A stretch of 40,999 bases of DNA from Citromicrobium sp. (GCA_003248395.1 QFNA01000040.1:1-40999); one strand, 5' to 3'. Positions 33,420 to 40,999 are shown, counted from the stretch's first letter. Notes: generated by a model from the letters alone, not told the origin. Numbers and translations are program-made.

Positions 33420-34736
33420 ATGTGGCTGCTCGACAAGTTCCTTAGACAGGCAATCAAGACCGGTCAGCTCATGGTGACCGACCATGACGGCAAATCCTAT
33501 CAATACGGCGCACCGGCAAAGGGTGAGCCACCCATCCATATCCGCCTGACAAACAAGAAAGCCGCCAACCACATCGCCCGCTATCCCCAGGTGGGCGCTG
33601 GCGAGGCGTTCATGTGGGGTTGGCTGGAGGTCGAAGAGCCGCACGATATTCGCGACCTCATCCTGTTCGTTACGAAGAACGCCAAGGGCGACGGCGAACG
33701 CAGCCTGAAACCCAAAGGGCCGCTGCGGCAGGCGGCGCAGAAATTGCTGGCGAAGGCGGATAGCGTCAACCTGCGCGGCAAGGCGCGCAAGAACGCCGAA
33801 CACACCTACAACCTGACGCGCGAACTTTACGAGCGATTCCTCGACGAAGACCGCCAATATACGATGGCCTATTACCGCGAGGACCCTGAAACCACCTCGC
33901 TGGAAAAGGCGCAGCTCGACAAGAAGGCGCACCTTGCCGCCAAACTGTATATCCAGCCACCGCAGAATGGCAGGCGTCAGCGCATTCTCGACATAGGCTG
34001 CGGCTGGGGCGGCTTCGCGCTCTATCTCGCGCGACATTACGATGTGGAGGTTACCGGGGTCGCACTCGCGCCCGACCAGATCGCCTTCTGTCGCGAACGC
34101 GCCGAAGCCGAAGGCCTGGCCGACCGCGTCCGTTTCGAACTGATGGACTATCGCGATGTCGGTGCAGCGCAGGGCGCGCCGTTCGACCGGATCAGCAGCG
34201 TCGGCCTGCTCGAACACGTCGGCACGCCTCACTATCCGCAATTCTACGAGCATACCGCGCGGCTGCTCGCGCCGCAGGGCGTGATGATCAGCCATTGTTG
34301 CGGCCGGGCCGGCCCGCCGGGATTTACCGACAAGTGGACGCGCAAGTATATTTTTCCCGGCGGCTACATCCCCGCGCTGAGCGAACTGGTGACGCAGAGC
34401 GAAAAGTTCGGCTGGCAAGTGATGGATGTGGAGGCGATGCGGTTCCATTACAGCCACACGCTGGAAGAATGGTACAATCGCACCGTGCAGCATCGCCGGG
34501 AAATCACCGCGCTATATGACGAACAGTTCTATCGCATGTGGCTGTTCTATCTCGCGGGTGCAGAGCAAAGCTTCCGCTATGGCAACATGGTCAACTGGCA
34601 GGTTCAGTATGTGAAAGATCGCACCGCCATCCCGATGACGCGCGAATGGATTATGGAAGAGAGCGCAAGATTGCGCGCTGTCGATGCGGACAAGGTGCCG
34701 GAATGGCGCTTTGCGCAGCGCGAGGCGGCGGAGTAG
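33420..34736 (+). CDS. cfa: Cyclopropane-fatty-acyl-phospholipid synthase family methyltransferase
   Basis: The 438-residue protein has an N-terminal lipid-binding-type domain and a C-terminal SAM methyltransferase domain with RILDIGCGWGGFALYLA, VTGVALAPDQ and ISSVGLLEHVG. Active-site-type residues follow in HCCGRAGPPGFTDKWTRKYIFPGGYIP. It should transfer a methylene group to double bonds of membrane phospholipids. Two ATGs compete. AAGGAG at 33404-33409 is 1 bp from the ATG at 33411 but 10 bp from the ATG at 33420, so 33420 (MWLLDKFLRQ) is chosen. Confidence 0.92.
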   Translation: MWLLDKFLRQAIKTGQLMVTDHDGKSYQYGAPAKGEPPIHIRLTNKKAANHIARYPQVGAGEAFMWGWLEVEEPHDIRDLILFVTKNAKGDGERSLKPKGPLRQAAQKLLAKADSVNLRGKARKNAEHTYNLTRELYERFLDEDRQYTMAYYREDPETTSLEKAQLDKKAHLAAKLYIQPPQNGRRQRILDIGCGWGGFALYLARHYDVEVTGVALAPDQIAFCRERAEAEGLADRVRFELMDYRDVGAAQGAPFDRISSVGLLEHVGTPHYPQFYEHTARLLAPQGVMISHCCGRAGPPGFTDKWTRKYIFPGGYIPALSELVTQSEKFGWQVMDVEAMRFHYSHTLEEWYNRTVQHRREITALYDEQFYRMWLFYLAGAEQSFRYGNMVNWQVQYVKDRTAIPMTREWIMEESARLRAVDADKVPEWRFAQREAAE

Positions 34737-34851
34737 CGACGCAGCGATCTTTCGAGCCATGTCGGTCGGTACCTGGGCTGCAAGGCTCGATTCTGTTGCC
34801 CGAGTTCCCCGCCCCTGCTAGCCGCGCCGCGAAATCTACGAAGGTATGCCC

Positions 34852-36066
34852 ATGTCCGATATCAAGCGCGTTGTTCTGGCCTATTCCGGTGGCCTCGATA
34901 CTTCGGTCATCGCGAAGTGGCTCGAGGTGGAGCGCGGGCTGGAGGTGGTCACCTTCACCGCCGATCTGGGTCAGGGCGAGGAGATCGAGCCGGCACGCGA
35001 AAAGGCCCGCGCGATGGGCATTCCGGACAAGCACATCTTCATCGAGGATTTGCGCGAGGAATTCGTGCGCGATTTCATCTTCCCGATGATGCGCGCCAAT
35101 GCCCGGTACGAAGGCGATTATCTGCTCGGCACCAGCATTGCGCGTCCGCTGATCTCCAAGCGGCTGGTCGAGATCGCGCACGAAACCGGCGCCGATGCCA
35201 TCGCGCACGGTGCGACCGGCAAGGGCAACGACCAGGTGCGTTTCGAACTGTCGGCCTATGCGCTCGATCCCGACATCAAGGTCATCGCTCCATGGCGCGA
35301 ATGGGACCTGACATCGCGCACCGCACTCATCGCCTGGGCCGAAGCACACCAGATCGCCGTGCCCAAGGACAAGCGCGGCGAAAGCCCGTTCTCCACCGAC
35401 GCCAACCTGTTGCATACCTCCAGCGAGGGCAAGGTGCTGGAGGATCCGTGGCAGGAGACGCCCGACTACGTCTATTCGCGTACCGATCATCCGGAGAACG
35501 CGCCCGACACGCCCGAATATATCGAGATCGGTTTCGAGAAGGGTGACGGCGTCTCGCTGGACGGCGAGGCGATGAGCCCTGCCGCGCTGCTCGCTGCCTT
35601 GAACGACCTCGGCCGCACGCATGGCATCGGTCGCCTCGATCTGGTCGAGAACCGCTTCGTCGGCATGAAGAGCCGCGGCATGTACGAGACGCCGGGCGGC
35701 GAAATCTACGCGCGCGCCCACCGCGGGATCGAACAGATCACGCTCGATCGCGGCGCTGCCCATCTCAAGGACGAGCTGATGCCGCGCTATGCCGAGCTGG
35801 TGTATAACGGCCTCTGGTTCAGCCCCGAACGCGAGATGCTGCAGGCCGCCATCGACGTCAGCCAGGAGAAGGTGTCGGGCACCGTTCGGCTCAAGCTTTA
35901 CAAGGGCAACGCCATGGTGGTCGGCCGCAAGTCCGACGATTCGCTCTACTCCGAAGCGCATGTCACCTTCGAGGACGATGCGGGCGCATACAATCAGAAG
36001 GATGCCGAAGGGTTCATCAAACTGAACGCGCTGCGGCTGCGATTGCTGGCCAAACGCGACCGCTAA
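34852..36066 (+). CDS. argG: Argininosuccinate synthase
   Basis: ArgG joins citrulline and aspartate using ATP in arginine synthesis. The 404-residue protein has the PP-loop SGGLDTS at residues 12-18, TFTADLGQGEE, GATGKGNDQVRFEL, ANLLHTSSEGKVLEDPW and KSRGMYETPGG. ATG at 34852 (MSDIKRVV) is chosen over 34846, because AAGG lies 7 bases upstream of it but only 1 base from the other. No other arg gene is adjacent. It is followed by the long gene-free block. Confidence 0.97.
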   Translation: MSDIKRVVLAYSGGLDTSVIAKWLEVERGLEVVTFTADLGQGEEIEPAREKARAMGIPDKHIFIEDLREEFVRDFIFPMMRANARYEGDYLLGTSIARPLISKRLVEIAHETGADAIAHGATGKGNDQVRFELSAYALDPDIKVIAPWREWDLTSRTALIAWAEAHQIAVPKDKRGESPFSTDANLLHTSSEGKVLEDPWQETPDYVYSRTDHPENAPDTPEYIEIGFEKGDGVSLDGEAMSPAALLAALNDLGRTHGIGRLDLVENRFVGMKSRGMYETPGGEIYARAHRGIEQITLDRGAAHLKDELMPRYAELVYNGLWFSPEREMLQAAIDVSQEKVSGTVRLKLYKGNAMVVGRKSDDSLYSEAHVTFEDDAGAYNQKDAEGFIKLNALRLRLLAKRDR

Positions 36067-37006
36067 TGCGTCTGCGCGATGACGCGCGTGACGGTTTTGC
36101 GACAGGGCGTTGAGTTTTCCACTCTCCTCCACAGCGAATTCGGGGGAAAGTGGATAAGTCGGCCCTTGCCAGCTTGAAGAATCGCCTCCGCAAGCGCAGC
36201 TTCAAGTCATCGGAACGGCACGGAAACGGACCGAACTTTAAAGTCTAACGGCTTGAAAGTTTGGAACAATTCCAAACCGTGATGACGTGGCGGAACCTGT
36301 CCGCGCGGATCACGAGACCCTCGTGCAGAAGACTTCGGTCGGACGCAAGGCGGGTCGATGACGGAGCCGCGAAGGTGTTCCATCACGAGCCTGGCCTACC
36401 CGGCCCGACGCCGAGGGAGCATGAAACTAGAGGTCTTCGGACCCGACGTGCCATGTGACCGATCGAGGCAGACGGCCATTAACGGAAAGCCATGGCTGCG
36501 GAGCCGCCCGTTGAAGGTCGGCCTGCAACGGAAGCGAGGGCCTTAGGGTCTGGCGCACCCGAGCGGGTCTGCTGGAGGGAGGATCCGGATGCCGGTGCGA
36601 GCGCCGGTGACAGAACCGGAAGCGGCGCCTTCGGGCGAAGCGGAAGGGAAAACATCGGATGCCAAGTCTGCGTCCCTCGAACCCAGGTTCAAGGAACACG
36701 GCCACGCATCGGTGAGAGTGGGGTCGGCAGCGATGCCGGCCCCATTTGCCGTTTGGACCCAGTCTCGATCGGCTGCGCGGGTGTCGCCCGGAGGCCGTGC
36801 AAACCACAGTGTGAAAGAGCACAGCGGAGTTGGGAATCACCCGCTGGTAGTTCGCCTGTCTGCCACCCCCAAGATCGTGTAGGAAAGCCCCACACATCGT
36901 GCGTCCACGACGAAACGTGGCCAAATCGGGGCAGTCGCCCTGCGCGTTAAGGACTCTGCGGGAACCTTCACTTATAGACGCCGAAACCGAACGGGAGGTC
37001 CAGGAC
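36067..37006. other. 940-bp region without a convincing gene; hairpin-rich
   Basis: Open frames here are Arg/Pro-rich, overlap one another on both strands and match no family I know. Several small hairpins are visible. GTTTGGAA-CAA-TTCCAAAC lies at 36259-36277 and CACGAG-ACC-CTCGTG at 36311-36325. AACGG...CCGTT (36481-36512) encloses GGCT-GCGG-AGCC. CGCC-TTCG-GGCG lies at 36626-36637. TGCGT...ACGCA (36669-36708) encloses GAAC-CCAG-GTTC. A 10-bp GGGGTCGGCA-GCGA-TGCCGGCCCC hairpin lies at 36720-36743, followed by ATTTGCCGTTT. Tetraloops and nested stems suggest one or more structured RNAs, but no known RNA family is recognised. The rlpA promoter must lie in its 3' part. Confidence 0.5.
36720..36754 (+). 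terminator. Possible terminator hairpin within the gene-free block
   Basis: A 10-bp stem with one G-T pair (GGGGTCGGCA with TGCCGGCCCC) and GCGA tetraloop is followed by ATTTGCCGTTT. The T content after the stem is modest. It could end a transcript that covers the hairpin-rich segment upstream. Confidence 0.45.
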
Positions 37007-37531
37007 ATGGCCAAACGCGCGTTTCGCAGCTTGATTTTCATTGCCGCCACCATGGCCCTGCCCGGCACCGCCGGTTTCTCGCAGGAGCGCCAGCCGGTGC
37101 CCGTGGCGCTGCCCGAACAGGTGGCTTTCGACAGCCAGTTCGAGCAATTCGCCGACCTGCCCCCTGCCCCGCAGCCGGGTGCCGGCGTGGTCGACATCGA
37201 CAGTTTCGAACCCCCGGTCGAGATCGAACCGGCGGTCAAGCCGATCGGCGCGGGCGTTGCGTCCTATTACGGGCGCAAGTTCCATGGCCGCCGCACCGCC
37301 AATGGCGAGCGGTTCGACATGCACGGCCTGACCGCGGCGCACCGCACGCTGCCCTTCGGCAGCAAGGTGCGCGTGACCAACCCGCGCAACGGCAAGTCGG
37401 TCGTGGTCCGCATCAACGACCGCGGCCCGTTCCACGGCGGCCGCGTGATCGACGTGAGCCGCGCGGCGGCGACCGAGCTGGGCCTGATCGCGCGCGGCCA
37501 CGGGAACGTCGAGCTGGCGCTGCTCGACTGA
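37007..37531 (+). CDS. rlpA: RlpA-like septal ring lytic transglycosylase
   Basis: The 174-residue protein has a signal peptide (MAKRAFRSLIFIAATMALPGTAGFSQ). The double-psi beta-barrel domain of RlpA is GVASYYGRKFHGRRTANGERFD, then LTAAHRTLPFGSKVRVTNPRNGKSVVVRINDRGPF and RVIDVSRAAATELGLI. RlpA cuts peptide-free glycan strands at the division site in studied bacteria. The SPOR domain of some homologues is absent. No lipobox cysteine is visible, so it may be soluble in the periplasm. GGGAGG precedes the ATG at 37007. Confidence 0.9.
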   Translation: MAKRAFRSLIFIAATMALPGTAGFSQERQPVPVALPEQVAFDSQFEQFADLPPAPQPGAGVVDIDSFEPPVEIEPAVKPIGAGVASYYGRKFHGRRTANGERFDMHGLTAAHRTLPFGSKVRVTNPRNGKSVVVRINDRGPFHGGRVIDVSRAAATELGLIARGHGNVELALLD

Positions 37532-37579
37532 GCGCCATCCCACATAGTTAGGGGGGAAGCCGTTCCGGCGGCGGCGTTG

Positions 37580-38848
37580 CTAGGGAACGAAAATCCTTGG
37601 TCCCGTGACGGAGTCTCGCGCAGGTTCGGCGGGTTCGGCTGGCGCGCCATCTTGCGGCGGTTCGCCTTCATCGTGTGCTGACACTTCGCCCGCGTCGCCC
37701 TCGTCCTCTTCCTTCGGCTCGGCGTCCGCTTCCGGTGAAGCGATTTCGCTTGCGGGGCGCCAGGTGCCGGCCGCGTCCTTGTCCCACAATACGAAACCGG
37801 CGCCGATGCGCCACCAGTTGCGATCGCCCGCGACGAGCGCCTTGAGCTGACATTGCTCGGCGTCGAAGCCCTGGCCCATGGCATCGAAGTCGGGCGCGTC
37901 GGCGGGGCGCGCATCGGCCATCCGCCCGATCAGGTAGAGCTCCTCGGGGTAGTGTGGGCACAGGGCACACTCGCGCGGATCGGGATTGACGCAGCAGCGG
38001 ACGGCTTCGTCCTCGCCATCGTCGAGCGCATCGTCGTCCAGCAGATCGGGCGCGGAATCGGCCGGTGTGGCGTCGCGCATTGTGCCGACCATACCCGCCT
38101 GCGCCGGAGAGGTGTTACACGTGTTACACGGTCCAGAGGGCGAGATCGCGGCGGGTGTTTCGGCCCCAGATTCGGGCGCGGTTGCGGGCAGGTCCTCGCC
38201 CCGGCCCAGCGCGTCGAGCGCATCGTCGAAGCATGCGGCCAGCGCGGCAGCCTGCGGCTGCGCGGCCTTTTTGTCGAGCCGGGCGAGATGGGCGAGCAGC
38301 AGGCGCGGATCCTTGCGGATGCGGGTGTGGACGACTTCGCCGCGATACATCACGTCCTCCTCCACCCCGTCGATCGCGCGGCAGGTCAGCTCCTCCTCGG
38401 CATGGGGGATCGCCAGCACCACCGCCGCATCCCACAGCCGCGCGAAGTCCGCGCATTTGCGCCGCGCGCGATAGGCCGACATGTGGCTGACCCCCACCCG
38501 CCGCGCCGCATCGCGCACCGAGCCGACGATGGAAAGCGCCTCGAGGAACTCGCGCTGGAGTTCGGGGGTAAAGCGGTCCTGCGGGGCGCGTGTATCGTCT
38601 GCCCCGGGCTCCGACCCGGGGTCCGTGGAGAGGGAGGCGGCCAACGCGGGGAGATCGGGCGCGGGGAGATCGGGCACGGGCTGATCCGCCGGGCCACCCT
38701 CCCCCCGCCGCTGCAACGCCGCAACAATCCGCGCGCGCGGTTCGGTGGCTTGATCGGGTGTGGGGGTGGCGAGCTCCGCCGGTGCAGGCGCTACCGGAGC
38801 CGAAGGAAGCGAGACAGGACGACCCTGACGGGCAGGAATGAAAGACAT
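37580..38848 (-). CDS. Terminase-small-subunit-like HTH protein with Cys-rich C-terminal region
   Basis: This 422-residue protein is Pro/Ala-rich for the first 90 residues. A helix-turn-helix segment follows at about 105-131 (SIVGSVRDAARRVGVSHMSAYRARRK), then a conserved helical region to about 195. This resembles phage terminase small subunits, yet no large terminase, portal or capsid gene is nearby. The second half is acidic and holds CCVNPDPRECALCPHYPEELY (about residues 285-305), a possible metal site. Residues 239-245 (GPCNTCN) are encoded by the 24-bp repeat. AGGTG precedes the ATG at 38848. The function is unknown; a chromosomal DNA-binding role is plausible. Confidence 0.7.
   Translation of the reverse strand: MSFIPARQGRPVSLPSAPVAPAPAELATPTPDQATEPRARIVAALQRRGEGGPADQPVPDLPAPDLPALAASLSTDPGSEPGADDTRAPQDRFTPELQREFLEALSIVGSVRDAARRVGVSHMSAYRARRKCADFARLWDAAVVLAIPHAEEELTCRAIDGVEEDVMYRGEVVHTRIRKDPRLLLAHLARLDKKAAQPQAAALAACFDDALDALGRGEDLPATAPESGAETPAAISPSGPCNTCNTSPAQAGMVGTMRDATPADSAPDLLDDDALDDGEDEAVRCCVNPDPRECALCPHYPEELYLIGRMADARPADAPDFDAMGQGFDAEQCQLKALVAGDRNWWRIGAGFVLWDKDAAGTWRPASEIASPEADAEPKEEDEGDAGEVSAHDEGEPPQDGAPAEPAEPARDSVTGPRIFVP
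38113..38136. repeat. 24-bp repeat, copy B (inside the terminase-like gene)
   Basis: This is the exact reverse complement of 4018-4041. It is read in frame by the minus-strand gene as GPCNTCN. Flanking bases on the CTGGACC side are also partly alike (12 of 15), so the shared element may be slightly longer than 24 bp. Confidence 0.85.
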
Positions 38849-38954
38849 GGGTTCACCTGGGTGCAGAATGGCAGGCAACCGGGTCCTTTATACATCTCGG
38901 GGCGTGTAGGAAAATGGTGGATGGCGGGCGTTGTTGGGCCGAGAGATAGGTGTG

Positions 38955-38983
38955 CTGTCGCCGGAATTCTCATGTGCTATACT
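38955..38983 (+). promoter_or_regulatory. Promoter-like element for the 73-residue protein gene
   Basis: TATACT at 38978-38983 is a good -10 match; CTGTCG at 38955-38960 is a partial -35 box with a 17-bp spacer. The predicted start is about 25 bp before the coding start at 39014, which has AGGAGG at 39003-39008. Confidence 0.45.
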
Positions 38984-39013
38984 GTTCGGCTTTGTCGAAT
39001 TCAGGAGGACACG

Positions 39014-39235
39014 ATGAGCCGAAGCCGCAGGAAAACCCCTGTAATGCCGATTACCACAGCCGAGAGCGACAAGGCGTATAAAACGCGCGAACACCGGCGC
39101 GAGCGTGCGCATGTGCGCGAAGCACTGGCCCAGGGCAACGAGTCGAAGCATCCGAAAGCATTCGGCAATCCGTGGTCAGGCGACAAGGACGGGAAGCAGT
39201 ACGCGCCCCACCTCAAGGATGCGTGGCGCAAGTAG
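39014..39235 (+). CDS. Small basic conserved protein
   Basis: The 73-residue protein (MSRSRRKTPVMPITTAESDK, then KTREHRRERAHVR and FGNPWSGDKDGKQY) is rich in Arg and Lys. It resembles a family of short hypothetical proteins of proteobacteria starting MSRSRRKTP. AGGAGG sits five bases before the ATG. The function is unknown; RNA or DNA contact is possible from the charge. Its last 23 bp overlap the convergent small gene. Confidence 0.78.
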   Translation: MSRSRRKTPVMPITTAESDKAYKTREHRRERAHVREALAQGNESKHPKAFGNPWSGDKDGKQYAPHLKDAWRK

Positions 39236-39374
39236 CGTCGGCAGCCACGCGACGCCGATGATCGGAGAACGCTTCGCCATCCTTGCGTTCGGTTCGGTAG
39301 CCGTTGACCTTCCACGGCTTGCACAGCTTGCACCCCGCGCGCGAGTTGCGCGGACGGTGACGTTTGTGGTGCAT
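39213..39374 (-). CDS. Small CxxC protein, conserved hypothetical
   Basis: The 53-residue protein MHHKRHRPRNSRAGCKLCKPWKVNGY, then ERKDGEAFSDHRRR, matches a recurrent family of tiny basic proteins with a central GCxxCKPWKxNG motif. GGAGG lies just before the chosen ATG; longer frames start at 39416. It is convergent with, and overlaps, the 73-residue protein gene. The function is unknown. Confidence 0.72.
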   Translation of the reverse strand: MHHKRHRPRNSRAGCKLCKPWKVNGYRTERKDGEAFSDHRRRVAADATCATHP

Positions 39375-39510
39375 GGGAACCTCCATCATGTCGCACCACT
39401 TCGCTTCGGTGCGCAAAAGATCAGCCAGATGTGACCGGAGGCGAAGAGGGTCGGCTAGAGGATGTAGGGCAGCAGGGCAAGATTGGAAATGAGTGTGCTA
39501 TCCTCGGAAT

Positions 39511-39909
39511 TCATTCTCCTCTGCCAGCAATCGAACGAACGAACGCGTTCTCTCCCGCGCACGATGGATTTTCATTCTTTAGAACGGGAAAATATTCGAG
39601 CAATAGCGGATATGTCGAACCAAGTCGCAGAACTGGTCCCTTGGGAAGTTGCACGCCTTTTCCATTCGCGGTAACTGTCGTTCCTTCAGGGAAAAAGGCC
39701 ACATATTCGCGGCTATCTCCTATCAAATATAGGCAGTCATTCCGCATGACAATCCGTCCTGTGCGTTCGCCGCCGGTTATGATGTGATCTGCTGAATAAG
39801 TTTGCAGGGCAGTGCCGGGAATACTACTGCTCGACGAAGATGGAGTAGTGCAACCGCTGGCAAAGAGCGCCAGTGTCGCTAAGAAACCAATTTTTGTGCT
39901 TTCTAGCAT
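39511..39909 (-). CDS. Predicted lipoprotein
   Basis: The 132-residue protein has a lipoprotein leader (MLESTKIGFLATLALFASGC, with Cys20 as the lipid site) and a Ser-rich linker. The globular part reads TGGERTGRIVMRNDCLYLIGDSREYVAFFPEGTTV, then GPVLRLGSTYPLL. Base composition is visibly less GC-rich than the neighbours, which suggests recent acquisition. GGAGGT precedes the ATG. No family is recognised. Its 5' end touches the repeat array. Confidence 0.75.
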   Translation of the reverse strand: MLESTKIGFLATLALFASGCTTPSSSSSSIPGTALQTYSADHIITGGERTGRIVMRNDCLYLIGDSREYVAFFPEGTTVTANGKGVQLPKGPVLRLGSTYPLLLEYFPVLKNENPSCAGENAFVRSIAGRGE

Positions 39910-39922
39910 TGCGACGACCTCC

Positions 39923-40125
39923 GAATTCCGGGGACAGTATACCTAAATTCCGGGGACAGTATAACTAATTCCAGCGATGACCTCCCTCTACGCACACCAT
40001 CTTCGTGTCTTCATGTGAGCTAAACAAGCACCACCCCGGATCAAGTCCGGAATTCCGGGGACAGTATACCTAATTCCAGCGACGATCTCCCTTTAGGGGA
40101 ATTCCGGGGACAGTATACCTAGTTC
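39923..40125. repeat. Four copies of a short AATTCCGGGGACAGTATACC repeat
   Basis: Copies lie at 39923-39946, 39946-39972, 40051-40077 and 40100-40125, all in the same orientation. A shared following segment (AATTCCAGCGATGACCTCC or a close variant) comes after copies 2 and 3. This repeat is familiar from regions around IS200-like and REP-associated tyrosine transposases, but no transposase is present here. The array fills the gap between the lipoprotein gene and uvrA. Confidence 0.85.
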
Positions 40126-40176
40126 ATCCCCTGCTCGGCCCGCCTTAACAAGCCCGACCCCGGATCAAGTCCGGGG
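40034..40176. repeat. Two CCCCGGA-TCAAG-TCCGGGG palindromes
   Basis: A complete copy lies at 40158-40176 and a copy truncated at its right end at 40034-40050, where the AATTCCGGGG repeat begins. The stem is 7 bp. Such palindromes are common between genes in sphingomonads. The right copy lies 12 bp beyond the uvrA stop, where it may protect or end that transcript. Confidence 0.7.
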
Positions 40177-40188
40177 TGATGGGTGGGG

Positions 40189-40999
40189 TTACTTCACCGC
40201 GTCCTTCGCCTTGGCCAGCATCGGCTTGAGGTACGCCCCCGTATAACTCCCCTTCACCGCAGCAACTTGCTCCGGTGTCCCCTCCGCCACAATCTCCCCG
40301 CCGCGCACACCTCCGCCGGGGCCGAGATCGAGGATGTGGTCGGCGGTCTTGATGACGTCGAGATTGTGCTCGATCACCACCACCGAATTGCCTTGGTCGA
40401 CCAGCCGGTGGAGCACTTCGAGGAGCTTGCGCACGTCCTCGAAATGCAGGCCGGTGGTGGGCTCGTCGAGGATGTAGAGCGTCTGGCCGGTGCTGCGCTT
40501 GCTGAGTTCCTTGGCCAGCTTCACCCGCTGCGCCTCGCCGCCCGAGAGCGTGGTCGCCTGCTGGCCGACCTTGACGTAGCCCAGCCCCACCTCGTTCAGC
40601 ATATGCATTTTGTCGCGGATGGGGGGGACGGCCTTGAAGAAGCCTTCCGCATCCTCGATCGTCATGTCGAGCACGTCGGCGATGGAGAGGCCCTTGAACT
40701 TCACCTCGAGCGTTTCGCGGTTATAGCGCTTGCCGCCGCATTCCTCGCAGGTGACGTAGACGTCGGGCAGGAAGTGCATCTCGATCTTGATCAGGCCGTC
40801 GCCCTGGCACGCCTCGCAGCGGCCGCCCTTGACGTTGAAGCTGAAGCGGCCGGGCTTGTAACCGCGCGCCTGGCTTTCGGGCAGGCCGGCGAACCAGTCG
40901 CGGATCTGGGTGAAGGCGCCGGTGTAGGTCGCCGGGTTGGAGCGCGGGGTGCGGCCGATGGGCGACTGGTCGATCTCGATCACCTTGTCGCAATATTCG
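40189..40999 (-). CDS. uvrA: Excinuclease ABC subunit A (3' part)
   Basis: UvrA recognises DNA damage in nucleotide excision repair. Only the C-terminal 269 or so residues are inside the window; the frame runs off the right edge (YCDKVIEIDQSPIGRTPRSNPATY). Visible are the zinc site CEAC...CEECGGKRY, the ABC signature TTLSGGEAQRVKLAKELSK, Walker B LYILDEPTTGLHFEDV and the switch VVVIEHNLDVIKTADHI. The tail ends GAYLKPMLAKAKDAVK. The end of the gene is intact. Confidence 0.97.
   Translation of the reverse strand, partial: EYCDKVIEIDQSPIGRTPRSNPATYTGAFTQIRDWFAGLPESQARGYKPGRFSFNVKGGRCEACQGDGLIKIEMHFLPDVYVTCEECGGKRYNRETLEVKFKGLSIADVLDMTIEDAEGFFKAVPPIRDKMHMLNEVGLGYVKVGQQATTLSGGEAQRVKLAKELSKRSTGQTLYILDEPTTGLHFEDVRKLLEVLHRLVDQGNSVVVIEHNLDVIKTADHILDLGPGGGVRGGEIVAEGTPEQVAAVKGSYTGAYLKPMLAKAKDAVK

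Noticed and set aside
34651..36132. 493-codon minus-strand frame opposite argG
   Set aside because: It is a shadow frame; argG is complete and conserved on the plus strand.
36110..36160. DnaA-box-like sequences (TTTTCCACT, CTTATCCACT) after argG, suggesting an origin
   Set aside because: Each differs from TTATCCACA by one or two bases, there is no cluster, and no origin-type neighbours are present.
36427..37239. 270-codon minus-strand frame across the empty block and the start of rlpA
   Set aside because: It is Arg/Ser/Pro-rich and overlaps the rlpA signal peptide, with no protein-like conservation apparent. Kept as non-coding pending comparison.
37853..39013. Long plus-strand frame leading into the 73-residue protein
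   Set aside because: Only the last 73 codons have a ribosome site, a promoter and family resemblance; the upstream part is opposite the terminase-like gene.

Overview
The window is high-GC DNA from the chromosome of an alphaproteobacterium. The gene set and protein sequences fit the order Sphingomonadales, most likely an Erythrobacter-like genome; I judge this from family resemblance only. Markers include a SapC-family protein, an N-formylglutamate amidohydrolase next to a CpdR-like regulator, trpB-trpA-accD-folC in a row, and a branched-chain 2-oxoacid dehydrogenase operon. Most of the window is ordinary housekeeping sequence, densely packed with 4-bp or 0-bp gene junctions. No prophage, plasmid core, CRISPR array or complete insertion sequence is visible.

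Layout. 1-1.8 kb: nrdR, a TrmJ-type tRNA methyltransferase and a convergent chorismate mutase. 1.9-7.3 kb: trpB, a tiny DUF6980-like zinc-binding protein coupled to trpB by a TTG start, a DUF559 endonuclease gene bracketed by inverted palindromes, trpA, accD and folC. 7.3-13 kb: an AmpG-like permease, a Rieske oxygenase, rluB-rsmD and two paralogous secreted proteins. 13-17.5 kb: a frameshifted uvrD/pcrA, an RhlE-like helicase and a secreted protein. 17.5-22.5 kb: an FAD-linked oxidase with an internal gap, SapC, a candidate small RNA, N-formylglutamate amidohydrolase, a CpdR-like regulator, tRNA-Val(GAC), tRNA-Asp(GTC) and a broken DUF1801/YdeI gene. 22.5-27.2 kb: E2, E1-beta and E1-alpha of a branched-chain 2-oxoacid dehydrogenase, then thyA (all minus strand). 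27.3-30.6 kb: a Cys/Met-metabolism PLP enzyme, an NhaC-like antiporter, tRNA-Pro(CGG) and a glycine-zipper protein. 30.8-36.1 kb: a frameshifted pteridine-reductase-like SDR, a cytochrome b plus molybdopterin oxidoreductase pair, a DUF1801 protein, a cyclopropane-fatty-acid synthase and argG. 36.1-37.0 kb: about 0.9 kb with no convincing gene but many hairpins. 37.0-41.0 kb: rlpA, a terminase-small-subunit-like HTH protein, two tiny conserved proteins, a lipoprotein, a short-repeat array and the 3' part of uvrA.

The most notable points are these. (a) Four conserved genes (uvrD/pcrA, the FAD oxidase, DUF1801/YdeI and the SDR) each look as if they lost a few tens of base pairs internally, three of them with a frameshift. 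This is either real decay or an assembly problem. (b) A DUF559 endonuclease gene sits between REPIN-like inverted palindrome pairs. (c) A compact small-RNA gene has its own promoter, anti-Shine-Dalgarno motifs and a perfect terminator. (d) The 0.9-kb gene-free block is rich in tetraloop hairpins. (e) An exact 24-bp repeat lies just upstream of trpA and, inverted, inside the terminase-like gene. Pathway links are tryptophan (chorismate mutase, trpB, trpA), folate and thymidylate (folC, thyA), fatty acids (accD, cfa, branched-chain acyl-CoA supply) and nucleotide excision repair (uvrD, uvrA).
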